Origin: CAYLPJ01 sp964385465 | Lineage (GTDB): Bacteria; Planctomycetota; Phycisphaerae; SM23-33 | Length of the DNA: 55,165 nucleotides | Direction of reading: 5' to 3' | Assembly (NCBI GenBank): GCA_964385465.1 | Contig: CAYLPJ010000044.1 | Location: 1 to 55,165 of the forward strand | Part shown: piece after piece, positions 35,073 to 44,015 of the stretch | Position numbering within the stretch: position 1 is the stretch's first letter | Layout of the letters: the number at the start of each line of letters is the position of its first letter | Made by a program: the position numbers and the translations under genes | Notes under the pieces: generated by a model | What the model saw: the letters and a program-made list of their open reading frames with translations, nothing else | What the model was told of the DNA's origin: nothing | Database searches by the model: none

Positions 35073-35930
35073 CTACATCGCCATCAGCTTGGTCATGTAG
35101 CTCATGACGACCGCGGCGGCCTCGGCGGGCGGCAGCTCGGAGAGCTTGCCCCGCCAGGGCTGGAAGGGCTCGGCCATCATCGGGCCGTCGTAGCCGACGT
35201 CGCGCAGCGCGCCCATGAACCCGGCCGAGTCGATCACGCCGGTCTCGGCCGGGAGGTTCCGCTCGCCGTCGATCTGCTCGTCGGGCCCGCGCCCGGGGCG
35301 GGCGTCGTTGACGTGCACGTGCACGATCCGCCCCGCGAGCTTGCCCGTGATCTCCTCCGCCGTCCCGCCCGACGTGTACCAGTGGAACGTGTCCAGGGAG
35401 ATGCCCACCACCTCCCCGGACGGGTCGGCCGCGTCGGCCAGCTCCAGCGCCTGGTCCATCGTGTGGATGAACTCGTGGGCGAAGCGGTCCCGCAGCGTCC
35501 TGGGGCCGATGAACTCCACCCCGTGGCGGATGCCGTGCTCGCCCAGCACCTCCGCCAGCCGCTTGAGCCGCTCGGCCGAGAACGCCAGGTTCGCCGCATA
35601 GTCCATCTCGTTGTGGCCGGGCATGACGTGGCGCTCCGTCCGCGTACAGCCGACGGAGGCGGCCAGCTTGCAGGCGGCGTGGACGTTGGGCAGCGCGGCG
35701 GTGAAGGCGTCCTCGTCGGCGCCGTAGACGTCGATCGGCAGGCCGAACAGCCCCCAGCTCAGGCCCGCCGCGTCGAGCAGGCGCTTCGCCTCGCCCGGCT
35801 CGGACAGGGCCGCCACCTCGTTGATGTCGCAATCGACCCCGCCGAAGCCGGCCTCGCCCGCCACGGCGATCCGCCCTTCCAGCCCCTCGACCTCGATGCC
35901 CACCGCGCCCGGGTTCAGGTCCGCGAACAT
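35073..35930 (-). CDS. Sugar phosphate isomerase/epimerase-like TIM barrel (285 aa)
   Basis: The ATG at 35930 has AAGGAG 7 bases upstream. AP endonuclease 2/xylose isomerase-like fold: VEFIGP carries a metal-ligand Glu, followed by GISLDTFHW (Asp and His), HVHVNDARPGRG, and MAEPF near the end, the usual metal-binding set. Length is normal. These soluble enzymes isomerise or epimerise sugars or their derivatives, often next to Gfo/Idh oxidoreductases, as here further down the window. The exact substrate is unknown. The gene is not in an operon with its neighbours; it converges on the lyase gene at 35072/35073. Confidence 0.82.
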   Translation of the reverse strand: MFADLNPGAVGIEVEGLEGRIAVAGEAGFGGVDCDINEVAALSEPGEAKRLLDAAGLSWGLFGLPIDVYGADEDAFTAALPNVHAACKLAASVGCTRTERHVMPGHNEMDYAANLAFSAERLKRLAEVLGEHGIRHGVEFIGPRTLRDRFAHEFIHTMDQALELADAADPSGEVVGISLDTFHWYTSGGTAEEITGKLAGRIVHVHVNDARPGRGPDEQIDGERNLPAETGVIDSAGFMGALRDVGYDGPMMAEPFQPWRGKLSELPPAEAAAVVMSYMTKLMAM

Positions 35931-36015
35931 GCTGCGTCTCCTTCTCGGCGTTTGTCTCGTGCCCGCACGATACCGCCGGGGCGGCGCCACGCAAGCGAAA
36001 CCTCGCGCCGCCGAC

Positions 36016-36044
36016 TTGACGCCGACGCCGGGCGCGCCGACAAT
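36016..36044 (+). promoter_or_regulatory. Predicted promoter of the PQQ-propeller operon
   Basis: TTGACG (36016-36021), 17 bases, GACAAT (36039-36044). Transcription would start near 36051, a short leader before the ATG at 36075. It likely serves the run of genes to about 40965. Confidence 0.55.
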
Positions 36045-36074
36045 CGCCGCCACCTTCAGCAAAGGAGACACCTC

Positions 36075-37349
36075 ATGCCCACTCGCTTCGCCGCCCCCGC
36101 CCTCGCCGTGCTCGCGCTGGCCCTCGCGTCCGTCGCCGTCCCGGCCGCCTCCCCCGCCGCCGAGCCGTGCCCCTGGCCCCAGTGGCGCGGGCCCGACCAG
36201 CAGGACATCTCCGCCGACACCGGCCTGCTGGCGAGCTGGCCCGAGGGCGGCCCGCCGAAGCTCTGGGAGATCGACCGGCTGGGCAACAGCCACTCCTCCT
36301 TCGCCATCTGCGGCGGAAAGCTCTACACCATGGGCGGGATGCGCCAGGGCCAGTGCATCGTCTGCGTGGACCCCGGCGAGGGGAAGATCCTCTGGGCTGC
36401 GCCGCTGAGCACCGCCCGGGGCCGGCCGAACTCCACGCCCACCGTCAACGAGGGGCGCGTCTACGCGGTCACTTCCGACGGCATGCTCGGATGCGTGGAC
36501 GCCGAGAGCGGCAAGCTGGTCTGGCGCACGCACCTTCAGAAGGACCTCGGCGGGGGCAAGACGCCGGGGTGGAAGTTCGCCGAGAGCCCGTTCGTCGACG
36601 GCGACCGCCTGCTCTGCACCCCCGGCGGCGAGGACGCCCTCCTGGCCGCACTGGACAAGACCACCGGCCGGCCGATCTGGAAGACCGCCCTGCCCGACGA
36701 GCTGCGGGACAAGGGCGCCCACGCGCAATACGCGACGATCATCCCAGCCGTCGGCGGCGGGGTGAAGCAATACATCACGCTGATCGCCCGGTTGGGGCTG
36801 GTCGGCGTGCGGGCCGAGGACGGCAGGTTCCTGTGGAACTACCGCCGGGTGGTCAACGGCACGGCGAACATCGCCACTTCCGTCGCCCGCGGCGACGAGG
36901 TCTTCTGCTCCACCGCCTACGGGACCGGGGCCGCCCTGCTGAAGCTCTCGGCCACGGGCGCCGAGGAGGTCTACTGGCTGGGCAAGGGCACGTTCCAGAA
37001 CCACCACGGCGGGTTCCTTCGGATCGGCGACCACATCTACGGCGGGCACGACCACAACGCCGGCAAGCCGACGTGCATCGAGTGGAAGACGGGCAAGGTC
37101 CTCTGGCAGCACGACCAGCCGGGGGGCAAGAGCGGATGCCTCACCGCCGCCGACGGGCACCTGTACTTCCTCTACCAGGACGGCACGGCGGCGCTGATCG
37201 AGGCCACGCCCGAGGCCTACCGCCTCAAGGGCACCTTCAAGCTTCCCCGCCAGGGCGGCCCGGCATGGTCCCACCCGGTCGTCACCGGCGGCCGCCTCTA
37301 CCTCCGCTGGGGCCAGAAGCTCTTCTGCTTCGACGTGAAGGCCAAGTGA
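36075..37349 (+). CDS. PQQ-like beta-propeller protein (424 aa)
   Basis: The ATG at 36075 follows AAAGGAG. A signal peptide (1-~28) leads into WPQWRGPDQQDIS, the opening seen in many planctomycete PQQ-like proteins. Propeller blades repeat the pattern GKLYTMGG, CVDPGEGKILW, GCVDAESGKLVW, ALDKTTGRPIWKT and CIEWKTGKVLWQ, where W at blade ends is typical. It is probably periplasmic. Whether it binds PQQ or is only a structural propeller is unknown, as no quinoprotein catalytic Asp set could be confirmed by eye. It heads a plus-strand gene run and lies 14 bases before the FAD oxidoreductase. Confidence 0.85.
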   Translation: MPTRFAAPALAVLALALASVAVPAASPAAEPCPWPQWRGPDQQDISADTGLLASWPEGGPPKLWEIDRLGNSHSSFAICGGKLYTMGGMRQGQCIVCVDPGEGKILWAAPLSTARGRPNSTPTVNEGRVYAVTSDGMLGCVDAESGKLVWRTHLQKDLGGGKTPGWKFAESPFVDGDRLLCTPGGEDALLAALDKTTGRPIWKTALPDELRDKGAHAQYATIIPAVGGGVKQYITLIARLGLVGVRAEDGRFLWNYRRVVNGTANIATSVARGDEVFCSTAYGTGAALLKLSATGAEEVYWLGKGTFQNHHGGFLRIGDHIYGGHDHNAGKPTCIEWKTGKVLWQHDQPGGKSGCLTAADGHLYFLYQDGTAALIEATPEAYRLKGTFKLPRQGGPAWSHPVVTGGRLYLRWGQKLFCFDVKAK

Positions 37350-37363
37350 ACCGGGAGATCGCC

Positions 37364-38731
37364 ATGGCCACGTATACGGAACCATCGAGAGCGTTGCCGG
37401 TCCGGGAGTGTGACGTGGTGGTCGCCGGGGGCGGGACGGCGGGCGTCGTGGCCGCGCTGGCGGCGGCGAGGCAGGGGGCGAGGACCGTCCTGATCGAGCG
37501 GAAGGGCTACCCCGGCGGGCTGGCGGTCGAGGGGGGCACGGCGCTGCACAGCTTCTACAACCTGTGGAAGGCGTTCGACGGCGTCGAGAAGCGGCAGGTG
37601 GTCCGCGGCATCCCGCAGGAGATCATCGACCGCCTGGCCAAGGTCGGCGGGACCAGCGGGCACGCCGAGATGACCCGCGGGTACGACTACGACTCGGTCT
37701 GCACGGCCATCGACACCGAGCTGTACAAGCTGGTCGCCTTCGAGATGCTCGACGAGGCCGGCGTGACCTGCTGCATGAACACCGTGCTGGCCGACGCGGT
37801 CGTCGAGGACGGTCGGGTCCGCGGCGCCCTCTGCGAGAGCACCGCCGGGCGCGAGGCCGTCCTGGCCGGGGCGTTCGTCGACTGCACCGCCTACGGCGAC
37901 CTCGCCGCCCGCGCCGGCTGCGACTACACCGAGCCGAACGACTACCCCGTCGCCAACAGCATCGGCGTTGCCAACGTGGACGTCGAGGGCTACTACCGCT
38001 TCCTGGAGCAGCGCGACGCGGTGACCCAGTACGCCGAGGGCCTCCGCGACGGGCGCGGCGGGCGGATCGTCCGCGTCGACGGGCACGGGGGCAAGCTGCC
38101 CGAGGCCTTCGAGACCGAGCGGCGGAAGATCGGCATGTCGCTGGTGACCACCACGGTGCACGACGACTACTTCATGTTCATCAAGCTCAACTACAAGATG
38201 CCCGCCAGCCCCACCGACCGCGACGCCGCCGCCGGGGCCGAGCTCGAGCTCCGCCGCCGCCAGGCGCGCGCGATCGAGCTGATCCGCGAGCACGTGCCCG
38301 GCTGCGGGAAGGCGTTCATCGCGCGGACGAGCCCCTCGCTGTGCATCCGCCGCGGGCGGCGGATCGTCTGCGACTACGACATCACCCACGAGGACGTCGT
38401 CGAGGCCAGGCACTTCGACGACGAGGTGATGGTCTACGGCTTCCACGACATGGCCCCGCGGCTCCAGGTCGCCGGCGGGGGGACCTACGGCATCCCCTAC
38501 CGAGCCCTGCGGGCCAGGGGCCAGGCCAACCTCCTCGTCGCCGGGATGATGATCACCTCCGACCGACGAGCCCACATGTCCACGCGGAACACCGTCTGCT
38601 GCATGGGCCAGGGCCAGGCCGCCGGCACGGCGGCGGCGCTGTGCGCCGCCGGGGGGCTGGCCGCACGAGACCTGCCCTACGCCGACCTCCGCAAGGCCCT
38701 CGAGGCCGGCGGGGTGTACTTCGAGGAGTGA
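37364..38731 (+). CDS. FAD-dependent oxidoreductase (455 aa)
   Basis: ATG at 37364 with GGGAG upstream. The N-terminus has the dinucleotide-binding GGGTAG at 22-27 in VVVAGGGTAGVVAALAAARQG, then RKGYPGGLAVEGG, typical of the FAD_oxidored (pfam12831-type) family. SFVDCTAYGDLAARAG-like sequence (residues ~180) marks the FAD fold, and the end has NTVCCMGQGQAAGTAAALC. These proteins are often found with carbohydrate or secreted-enzyme loci in Planctomycetota and are expected to oxidise a small organic substrate. No signal peptide is seen, so it is likely cytoplasmic. It lies in the operon, 6 bases before the SDR. Confidence 0.85.
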   Translation: MATYTEPSRALPVRECDVVVAGGGTAGVVAALAAARQGARTVLIERKGYPGGLAVEGGTALHSFYNLWKAFDGVEKRQVVRGIPQEIIDRLAKVGGTSGHAEMTRGYDYDSVCTAIDTELYKLVAFEMLDEAGVTCCMNTVLADAVVEDGRVRGALCESTAGREAVLAGAFVDCTAYGDLAARAGCDYTEPNDYPVANSIGVANVDVEGYYRFLEQRDAVTQYAEGLRDGRGGRIVRVDGHGGKLPEAFETERRKIGMSLVTTTVHDDYFMFIKLNYKMPASPTDRDAAAGAELELRRRQARAIELIREHVPGCGKAFIARTSPSLCIRRGRRIVCDYDITHEDVVEARHFDDEVMVYGFHDMAPRLQVAGGGTYGIPYRALRARGQANLLVAGMMITSDRRAHMSTRNTVCCMGQGQAAGTAAALCAAGGLAARDLPYADLRKALEAGGVYFEE

Positions 38732-38737
38732 GCCTCC

Positions 38738-39505
38738 ATGGCGATTGCGATCGATCTCAGCGGGCACGTGGCGGTGGTGACCGGCGCGGCCGGGCAGCTC
38801 GGCCGGGCCATCGCGCGGGCGATGGGCCAGGCCGGCGCGGACGTGGCGGTGCACTACCGCACGAGCGAGGAAATGGCCCGGCGGCTGGTCGAGGAGATCG
38901 GCGGCATGGGCGTTCGCGCGACGGCCGTGCGGGCGGACGTCACCGACGAGGCGTCGGTCTTGGCGATGCGGGACGCGGTCGCCGCCGAGCTGGGCGAGGC
39001 GGACATCCTGGTCAACAACGCCGTCAGCAAGATCCCCTGGAAGAGCGTCCTGGAGATGCCCGTCGCGGCGTTCGAGGACCAGTTCCGCTCCTGCGCGGTC
39101 CAGACCGTCCTGATGGCCAAGGCCTTCGCCCCGGCGATGATCGCGAAACGCTACGGGCGGATCGTCGTGACCAACACCGAGTGCGCCATGCAGTGCAAGC
39201 CGACGCAGGCGGCCTACGCCGCCGGCAAGCGGGCGCTGGACGGCGTCGTCCGCGTGCTGGCACGCGAGCTGGGGCCCCACCAGATCACCGTCAACCAGGT
39301 CGCCCCCGGCTGGATGATCTCCGATGCCGGGCGGGCCAAGGGCAACGAGGACCAGCCGGGCTACCAGGCGACCGTCCCGCTCGGCCGCCGCGGCGAGGAC
39401 ATCGACATCGCCCACGCCGTCGCCTTCCTCGCCTCGGACCTGGCCAACTTCATCACGGGAACCTATCTCCCCGTCGCCGGCGGGAACGTCATGCCGGGAA
39501 TCTGA
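38738..39505 (+). CDS. Short-chain dehydrogenase/reductase with altered catalytic Ser (255 aa)
   Basis: Rossmann motif TGAAGQLG, NNA at ~95 (VNNAVSK), YAAGK as the catalytic Tyr/Lys, and GGNVMPGI at the end. The family's catalytic Ser, 13 residues before the Tyr, is Thr here (TNTECAMQ). That could keep activity through the Thr hydroxyl or mean a changed role. Length is typical. Being 6 bases after the FAD enzyme and 2 bases before the sulfatase-fold gene, it probably acts on a breakdown product of the same compound, using NAD(P). Confidence 0.85.
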   Translation: MAIAIDLSGHVAVVTGAAGQLGRAIARAMGQAGADVAVHYRTSEEMARRLVEEIGGMGVRATAVRADVTDEASVLAMRDAVAAELGEADILVNNAVSKIPWKSVLEMPVAAFEDQFRSCAVQTVLMAKAFAPAMIAKRYGRIVVTNTECAMQCKPTQAAYAAGKRALDGVVRVLARELGPHQITVNQVAPGWMISDAGRAKGNEDQPGYQATVPLGRRGEDIDIAHAVAFLASDLANFITGTYLPVAGGNVMPGI

Positions 39506-39507
39506 CC

Positions 39508-40965
39508 ATGAACATCTGCCTGATCGTCATCGACACGCTCCGCTACGACTACATCCGCTTCCACGGCGCCAACGACCGCATCCACACGCCGAACCTCGAC
39601 CGCCTCGCGGGCGAGTCGTGGGTGTTCGACAACAGCTACACCGCGGCGTTTCCGACGATCCCGCACCGCACGGACGTGATCACCGGCCGCCACGGCGGGC
39701 CCTTCCACGCCTGGCTGCCCCTGCCCTTCGACGTCCCGACGCTGCCGGAGGCCCTGGCCCGCCACGGCTACTGCACGCAGCTCATCCACGACACGCCGCA
39801 CCTGGTCAACGGCGGGCACAACTTCGACTGGCCCTTCCACGCCTGGACGTTCGTCCGCGGCGCGGAGGTCGATCGGCCCTGGCTGACCGACGCCAACGCC
39901 TGGCCCGCCAACTGGGCGACCGACCCGCTGTTCGACGAGCTCGACTGCGGCGAGGCGCCGTTCTACGGCAACCGCATGATCGCCTCCTACGCCCGCGCCA
40001 ACGCCGGGCGGAAGGCCGACGAGGACTGGAACGCCGCGCGGCTGTTCCGCACGGCCGCCAGGTTCCTCCGCGACAACGCCAACCGCGACCGCTTCTTCCT
40101 GTGGGTGGACGCGTTCGACCCCCACGAGCCGTGGGACGCCCCGCCGGAAGTCCTGCTGCGGTACGACGACGCCGACGGCTTCGACGGGCGGATCGACCCG
40201 CGGGCGTTCACGGTGCACGATCCGTCGGCGGTCTCCGAGCCGATCCGCCGCCGCGTGTCGGCCATGTACGCCGCCAAGGTCACCTGGATGGACCGCTGGC
40301 TGGGCGAGCTGCTGGACGCGCTCGATGCCACGGGGCTGGCCCGCAACACCGCGGTGGTGCTCACCAGCGACCACGGGACCAACGACGGCAGCGCGGGGCG
40401 GTACGGCAAGAGCTACCCGGTCCGCGAGGGCGAGGGGCACACGCCCTTCATGGTCCGCGTGCCCGGCGGGGGCAGCGGGCGCTGCGCGGCGATCGTCCAG
40501 CCGCAGGACGTCTTCGCGACCGTCGCGGCCCTGGCGGGCATCGACCCCCCGCCCGGCCTGGACGGCCACGACGTGCTCGCCGTCGCCCGCGACGGCCTCG
40601 AGCCCCCCCGCCGCCTCGCCGTGGCGGGCAACCCGTCGACGCGCTGGGACGCGGTGGCCGGGCAGACGTTGTTCACGGCCTTCGACGGCGAATGGGTGCT
40701 GGAGGTCGCGCTGAAGCCCGAGGACTGCCGCCTCCTGCCCATGGGCGCCCACGCGGACGTCGCCGGCGAGCACGCCGACGTCGTCACCCGCCTGCGGGGC
40801 GAGGCGCTCGACGAGATCGCCCGCCGCGGCGCCGACCCGGCCGTGATGGACTGGCTGGCCAGCGAGGGCGACATCCCCTTCCCAAAGGCCGCACGCCACC
40901 ACGCCTTCCACCCCGGCCCCGCCGGCTACTACTCGTACTTCCAGCGGATCTACACGGGCCTCTGA
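39508..40965 (+). CDS. Sulfatase-fold protein with Thr in place of formylglycine Cys (485 aa)
   Basis: ATG at 39508, two bases after the SDR stop. N-terminal IVIDTLRYDYIRFHG and HTPNLDRLA are the sulfatase/alkaline-phosphatase-superfamily start; TSDHG and GEGHTPFMVRVPGG give the later metal and fold motifs. The nucleophile position, normally C/S-x-P-x-R, is T50-I-P-H-R54. Thr cannot become formylglycine but is the nucleophile in nucleotide pyrophosphatase/phosphodiesterases of the same superfamily. It may therefore be a phosphodiesterase or other esterase, or inactive. It has no signal peptide and so is probably cytoplasmic, unlike the third sulfatase in this window. Confidence 0.82.
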   Translation: MNICLIVIDTLRYDYIRFHGANDRIHTPNLDRLAGESWVFDNSYTAAFPTIPHRTDVITGRHGGPFHAWLPLPFDVPTLPEALARHGYCTQLIHDTPHLVNGGHNFDWPFHAWTFVRGAEVDRPWLTDANAWPANWATDPLFDELDCGEAPFYGNRMIASYARANAGRKADEDWNAARLFRTAARFLRDNANRDRFFLWVDAFDPHEPWDAPPEVLLRYDDADGFDGRIDPRAFTVHDPSAVSEPIRRRVSAMYAAKVTWMDRWLGELLDALDATGLARNTAVVLTSDHGTNDGSAGRYGKSYPVREGEGHTPFMVRVPGGGSGRCAAIVQPQDVFATVAALAGIDPPPGLDGHDVLAVARDGLEPPRRLAVAGNPSTRWDAVAGQTLFTAFDGEWVLEVALKPEDCRLLPMGAHADVAGEHADVVTRLRGEALDEIARRGADPAVMDWLASEGDIPFPKAARHHAFHPGPAGYYSYFQRIYTGL

Positions 40966-41020
40966 ACGGCTCCGGCGTTACGATGGACCCCTTTCGCCGG
41001 CCGCGACCCGAGGAGACACC

Positions 41021-42454
41021 ATGCCCGACCGCCCGAACGTGCTGATCCTGATGAGCGACCACACCAACGCCGCCGCCGTGGCGCCGGACAGCCCCTGCCG
41101 CACGCCGAACCTCGACCGCCTCGCCGCCGGGGGGCGGCGCTTCGCGCGGTGCTACACCACCAACGCCATCTGCTCGCCGGCGCGGGCGTCGCTGATGACC
41201 GGCACGTACCCGTCGACGCACGGCATGTGGGATTGCACGCACACGCAGCGGAAGGAGTGGGTCAACGTGCCCGACCGGCTGACGCACTTCGCCCAGCGCC
41301 TGGCGGAGGCGGGCTACGTCAACGGCTACTTCGGCAAGTGGCACGTCGAGCAGACGCACGAGATGGAGCGGTTCGGCTGGCAGGAGAGCCTCTGCGACCG
41401 CGACGGCCCCGACAGCCCCGCCCACGCGCGCTTCCGGCGAATCCCCGGCACGGAGGTGGTGCAGAAGAACGCCGGCTACCGCGATTACGTCATGGCCGCC
41501 ACCGGCGAAGACCCCCCGGGCGAGCCGCGCCACCCGGCCTACGAGCGCGGGATCGACTTCATCCGCCGCCACGCCGGCGGGGACAGGCCGTTCTGCTGCT
41601 TCGTCTCCACCGCCGAGCCGCACGACGCCTACGTGCCCCCCAAGCGGTTCCTGGACCTCTACGACGTCGAGAGCCTGCCCGTCAGCCCCACGCTGCGGGA
41701 CGAGCCGACGGGCAAGCCCGAGGTCGTCGCCCGCATGCGGGCGGTCTGGGCGGACTTCACCGACAGCGACTGGCGGCGAATCGCCGCCGCCTACTGGGCC
41801 GTCATCAGCTTCCTCGACAGCGAGGTCGGGCGCATCCTCCGCGTGCTCGACGAGACCGGCCAGGCCGACAACACGCTGGTGATCGTCACCAGCGACCACG
41901 GCGACATGCTCGGCGGCCACGGGCTGGCGACCAAGGGCGTGGGCACGGCCTACGAGGAGGTCTACAACATCCCGCTGATCGTACGCCCGCCCGGCGCCGG
42001 CGAGGGCGCCGAGGACGACCGCACGCTGACCAGCCTGGTCGACCTGGGCCCGACGATCCTCGACTACTGCGGCTGCCAGTGCCCCGGGGACGTTCACGGC
42101 CGCAGCCTGCGACCCGTCCTCGAGGGCCGGGCCGACGAGGGCGACTGGCGCGACGCGTACGCGGAGTTCTTCGGCCAGCGGTTCGTCTACACCCAGCGGA
42201 TCGTCTGGCACGAGGACTGGAAGTACGTCTTCAGCCCCGGGGGCACGGACGAGCTGTACGACCTGTCGGCCGACCCGCACGAGCGGACGAACCTCGCCGC
42301 CGACCCGGCCCACCGGGCGACGCTGGAGGCGATGTGCAAGCGGATGTGGCGCCGGATGCGCGCGATCGGGGACACGTCGCTGTTTAACTCCCACTACGCC
42401 ACGCTCCGCACCGCGCCGGTCGGGCCCGACGCGATCGAGGAGGCGGCGCGGTAA
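41021..42454 (+). CDS. Type I sulfatase with canonical CSPAR motif (477 aa)
   Basis: ATG at 41021 preceded by GAGGAG. The formylglycine motif is C51-S-P-A-R (NAICSPARASLMTG), followed by GKWH and TSDHGDMLGGHG, which carry metal and sulfate-binding residues. PLIVRPPG and the acidic C-terminal region fit the S1 family. It hydrolyses sulfate esters after Cys51 is oxidised to formylglycine. No clear signal peptide. It lies 55 bases after the previous gene; a TACGAT at 40979-40984 might be a -10 box, but no convincing -35 accompanies it. It converges on a Gfo/Idh gene 30 bases away. Confidence 0.9.
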   Translation: MPDRPNVLILMSDHTNAAAVAPDSPCRTPNLDRLAAGGRRFARCYTTNAICSPARASLMTGTYPSTHGMWDCTHTQRKEWVNVPDRLTHFAQRLAEAGYVNGYFGKWHVEQTHEMERFGWQESLCDRDGPDSPAHARFRRIPGTEVVQKNAGYRDYVMAATGEDPPGEPRHPAYERGIDFIRRHAGGDRPFCCFVSTAEPHDAYVPPKRFLDLYDVESLPVSPTLRDEPTGKPEVVARMRAVWADFTDSDWRRIAAAYWAVISFLDSEVGRILRVLDETGQADNTLVIVTSDHGDMLGGHGLATKGVGTAYEEVYNIPLIVRPPGAGEGAEDDRTLTSLVDLGPTILDYCGCQCPGDVHGRSLRPVLEGRADEGDWRDAYAEFFGQRFVYTQRIVWHEDWKYVFSPGGTDELYDLSADPHERTNLAADPAHRATLEAMCKRMWRRMRAIGDTSLFNSHYATLRTAPVGPDAIEEAAR

Positions 42455-42484
42455 CCGGCGCCGGGCCTCGCCGGCGGCGCCCCG
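42455..42484. terminator. GC-rich imperfect hairpin between convergent genes
   Basis: GGCGCCGG (42457-42464) can pair with CCGGCGGCGCC (42471-42481) with a 3-base bulge. It fills the whole gap between the two stop codons and may serve both directions. Confidence 0.35.
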
Positions 42485-43834
42485 TCAGGCGATCTCGATG
42501 CCCAGCCCCCACGGGCGGCGGTAGGTGCGGGTGAGGAGCTTGTCGGCCTCGGGGTCGTCGGGGAAGCGTTCGGCCTGGGGGTCCCAGCGGAGCTTCCGGC
42601 CGAGCTGGACGGCGATGTGCGCGAGCTGGCCCAGCGAGCAGGTGCGGTGGCCGACCTCGGCATCGGCCATGGTCGGCTCGCCCGTGCGGATGCCGTGGAT
42701 GAAGTCCCGCTTGTCGCCGCGGCGCGGCAGGCGGGTGTCGCCGTCCTTGAGCTTCGTGCGGAGCAGGGCCTTCTCGCCGGCCTCGAGCCCCCCGCGGCGG
42801 TGCCAGTTGGCCTGGATCCACCCCTCGGTGCCCTCGACGCGAAGGAACGCCCCGCCCTTGTCGGTGTGGTAGTCCATCACCACGCCGTTGGCGTAGCGGA
42901 ACTGCACGCGGAAGTCCAGCAGCACGTTCCACAGGCCCGAGCCGTCCTTGGGGTAGCGCCCGGTGCCCTCGACGGAGACCGGCCCGGTCCGCTCGGTGTC
43001 GTTGACGAGCTGGGCGACGTCCATCACGTGCGTGCCCCAGTTGGTGATCATCCCCTCGCAGGTGTCGCGGCAGCGCATCCAGCCGGGGCGCTTGTAGGAC
43101 TTCACCGGGTGCACGGCGTCCACGGAGTACGGCTTGGCCGACACCGGGCCCAGCCACAGGTCGTAGTTCAGCTCCTCGGGCACCGGCATCGGCCCGGGCT
43201 TGCCCCCGGGGCGGTCGCCGGCCGGAACGCCGACCTCGATCCGCCTGATCTCCCCGAGGTACCCGTTGCGGACCAGCTCCGCCGTCTTGTGCATGTAGGC
43301 GTGCGAGCGGCATTCGCTGTCGGTGCGGAAGGTCACCCCCGCCTTGGCGACCGCGTCGGCCAGCGCCCGCCCTTCGGCGATCGACAGCGTCAGCGGCTTC
43401 TCGCAGGAGACGTGCTTGCCCGCCCGCGCGGCCGCGATCGAGATCGGCACGTGCCAGTGGTCCGGCGTCGAGTTCATCACCGCGTCGACATCGTCGCGGG
43501 CCAGCAGCTCGCGGAAATCCTCGTACGCGCGGCAGTCGCGGTTCTTGTAGTGGGCGTCCACCTGCTTCTTCGCGTTGTCCAGCCGCCAGCGGTCGACGTC
43601 GCAGACGGCCGGGACGTGCACGCCGTCGATGTGCAGCAACGTGCGGAGGTTCGGCCCACGGGCCTGTCGGCCCATGCCGATCATCGCCACGGCGATGCGG
43701 TTGGAGGGCGCGTCCTTCCCGAGCACGCGTGCGGGGACGATGGTCGGCAGGGCGGCGGCGGCCCCGGCGGCGCCGAGGATGCCGAGCGCCTCGCGGCGGG
43801 TGCAGGCGGTGCGGTCGGGCTTGCTCGCGGCCAT
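42485..43834 (-). CDS. Gfo/Idh/MocA oxidoreductase with Tat leader, 1 (449 aa)
   Basis: GAGGAG lies 7 bases upstream. A twin-Arg leader (TRREALGILGAAGAAAALPT) is followed by a Rossmann domain: VAMIGMGRQARG, VPAVCDVDRWR, STPDHWH, and CEKPL (the conserved EKP Lys). The C-terminal half is the usual beta-sheet domain. These NAD(P)-dependent enzymes oxidise or reduce sugars or cyclitols; the Tat leader implies a periplasmic, possibly cofactor-retaining version, common in Planctomycetota. It stands alone, with 181 bases upstream to the next gene. Confidence 0.9.
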   Translation of the reverse strand: MAASKPDRTACTRREALGILGAAGAAAALPTIVPARVLGKDAPSNRIAVAMIGMGRQARGPNLRTLLHIDGVHVPAVCDVDRWRLDNAKKQVDAHYKNRDCRAYEDFRELLARDDVDAVMNSTPDHWHVPISIAAARAGKHVSCEKPLTLSIAEGRALADAVAKAGVTFRTDSECRSHAYMHKTAELVRNGYLGEIRRIEVGVPAGDRPGGKPGPMPVPEELNYDLWLGPVSAKPYSVDAVHPVKSYKRPGWMRCRDTCEGMITNWGTHVMDVAQLVNDTERTGPVSVEGTGRYPKDGSGLWNVLLDFRVQFRYANGVVMDYHTDKGGAFLRVEGTEGWIQANWHRRGGLEAGEKALLRTKLKDGDTRLPRRGDKRDFIHGIRTGEPTMADAEVGHRTCSLGQLAHIAVQLGRKLRWDPQAERFPDDPEADKLLTRTYRRPWGLGIEIA

Positions 43835-44015
43835 GGTGGATCTCCTCGTCGTCGGCCAAGCGGTCTCAAATAAGTCCGTTGCGGTTCCTGCGCCGGACCC
43901 GGCTCGTCCGGCAAGGCGGCCGAAGCAGGCGATGCCGCAGCATCGCCGATGCAGGCCAACGCGGCTAGGCGGGCCGGGGACCAGCAGGAACGCAACATGA
44001 CGTATCTGGGGCCGC

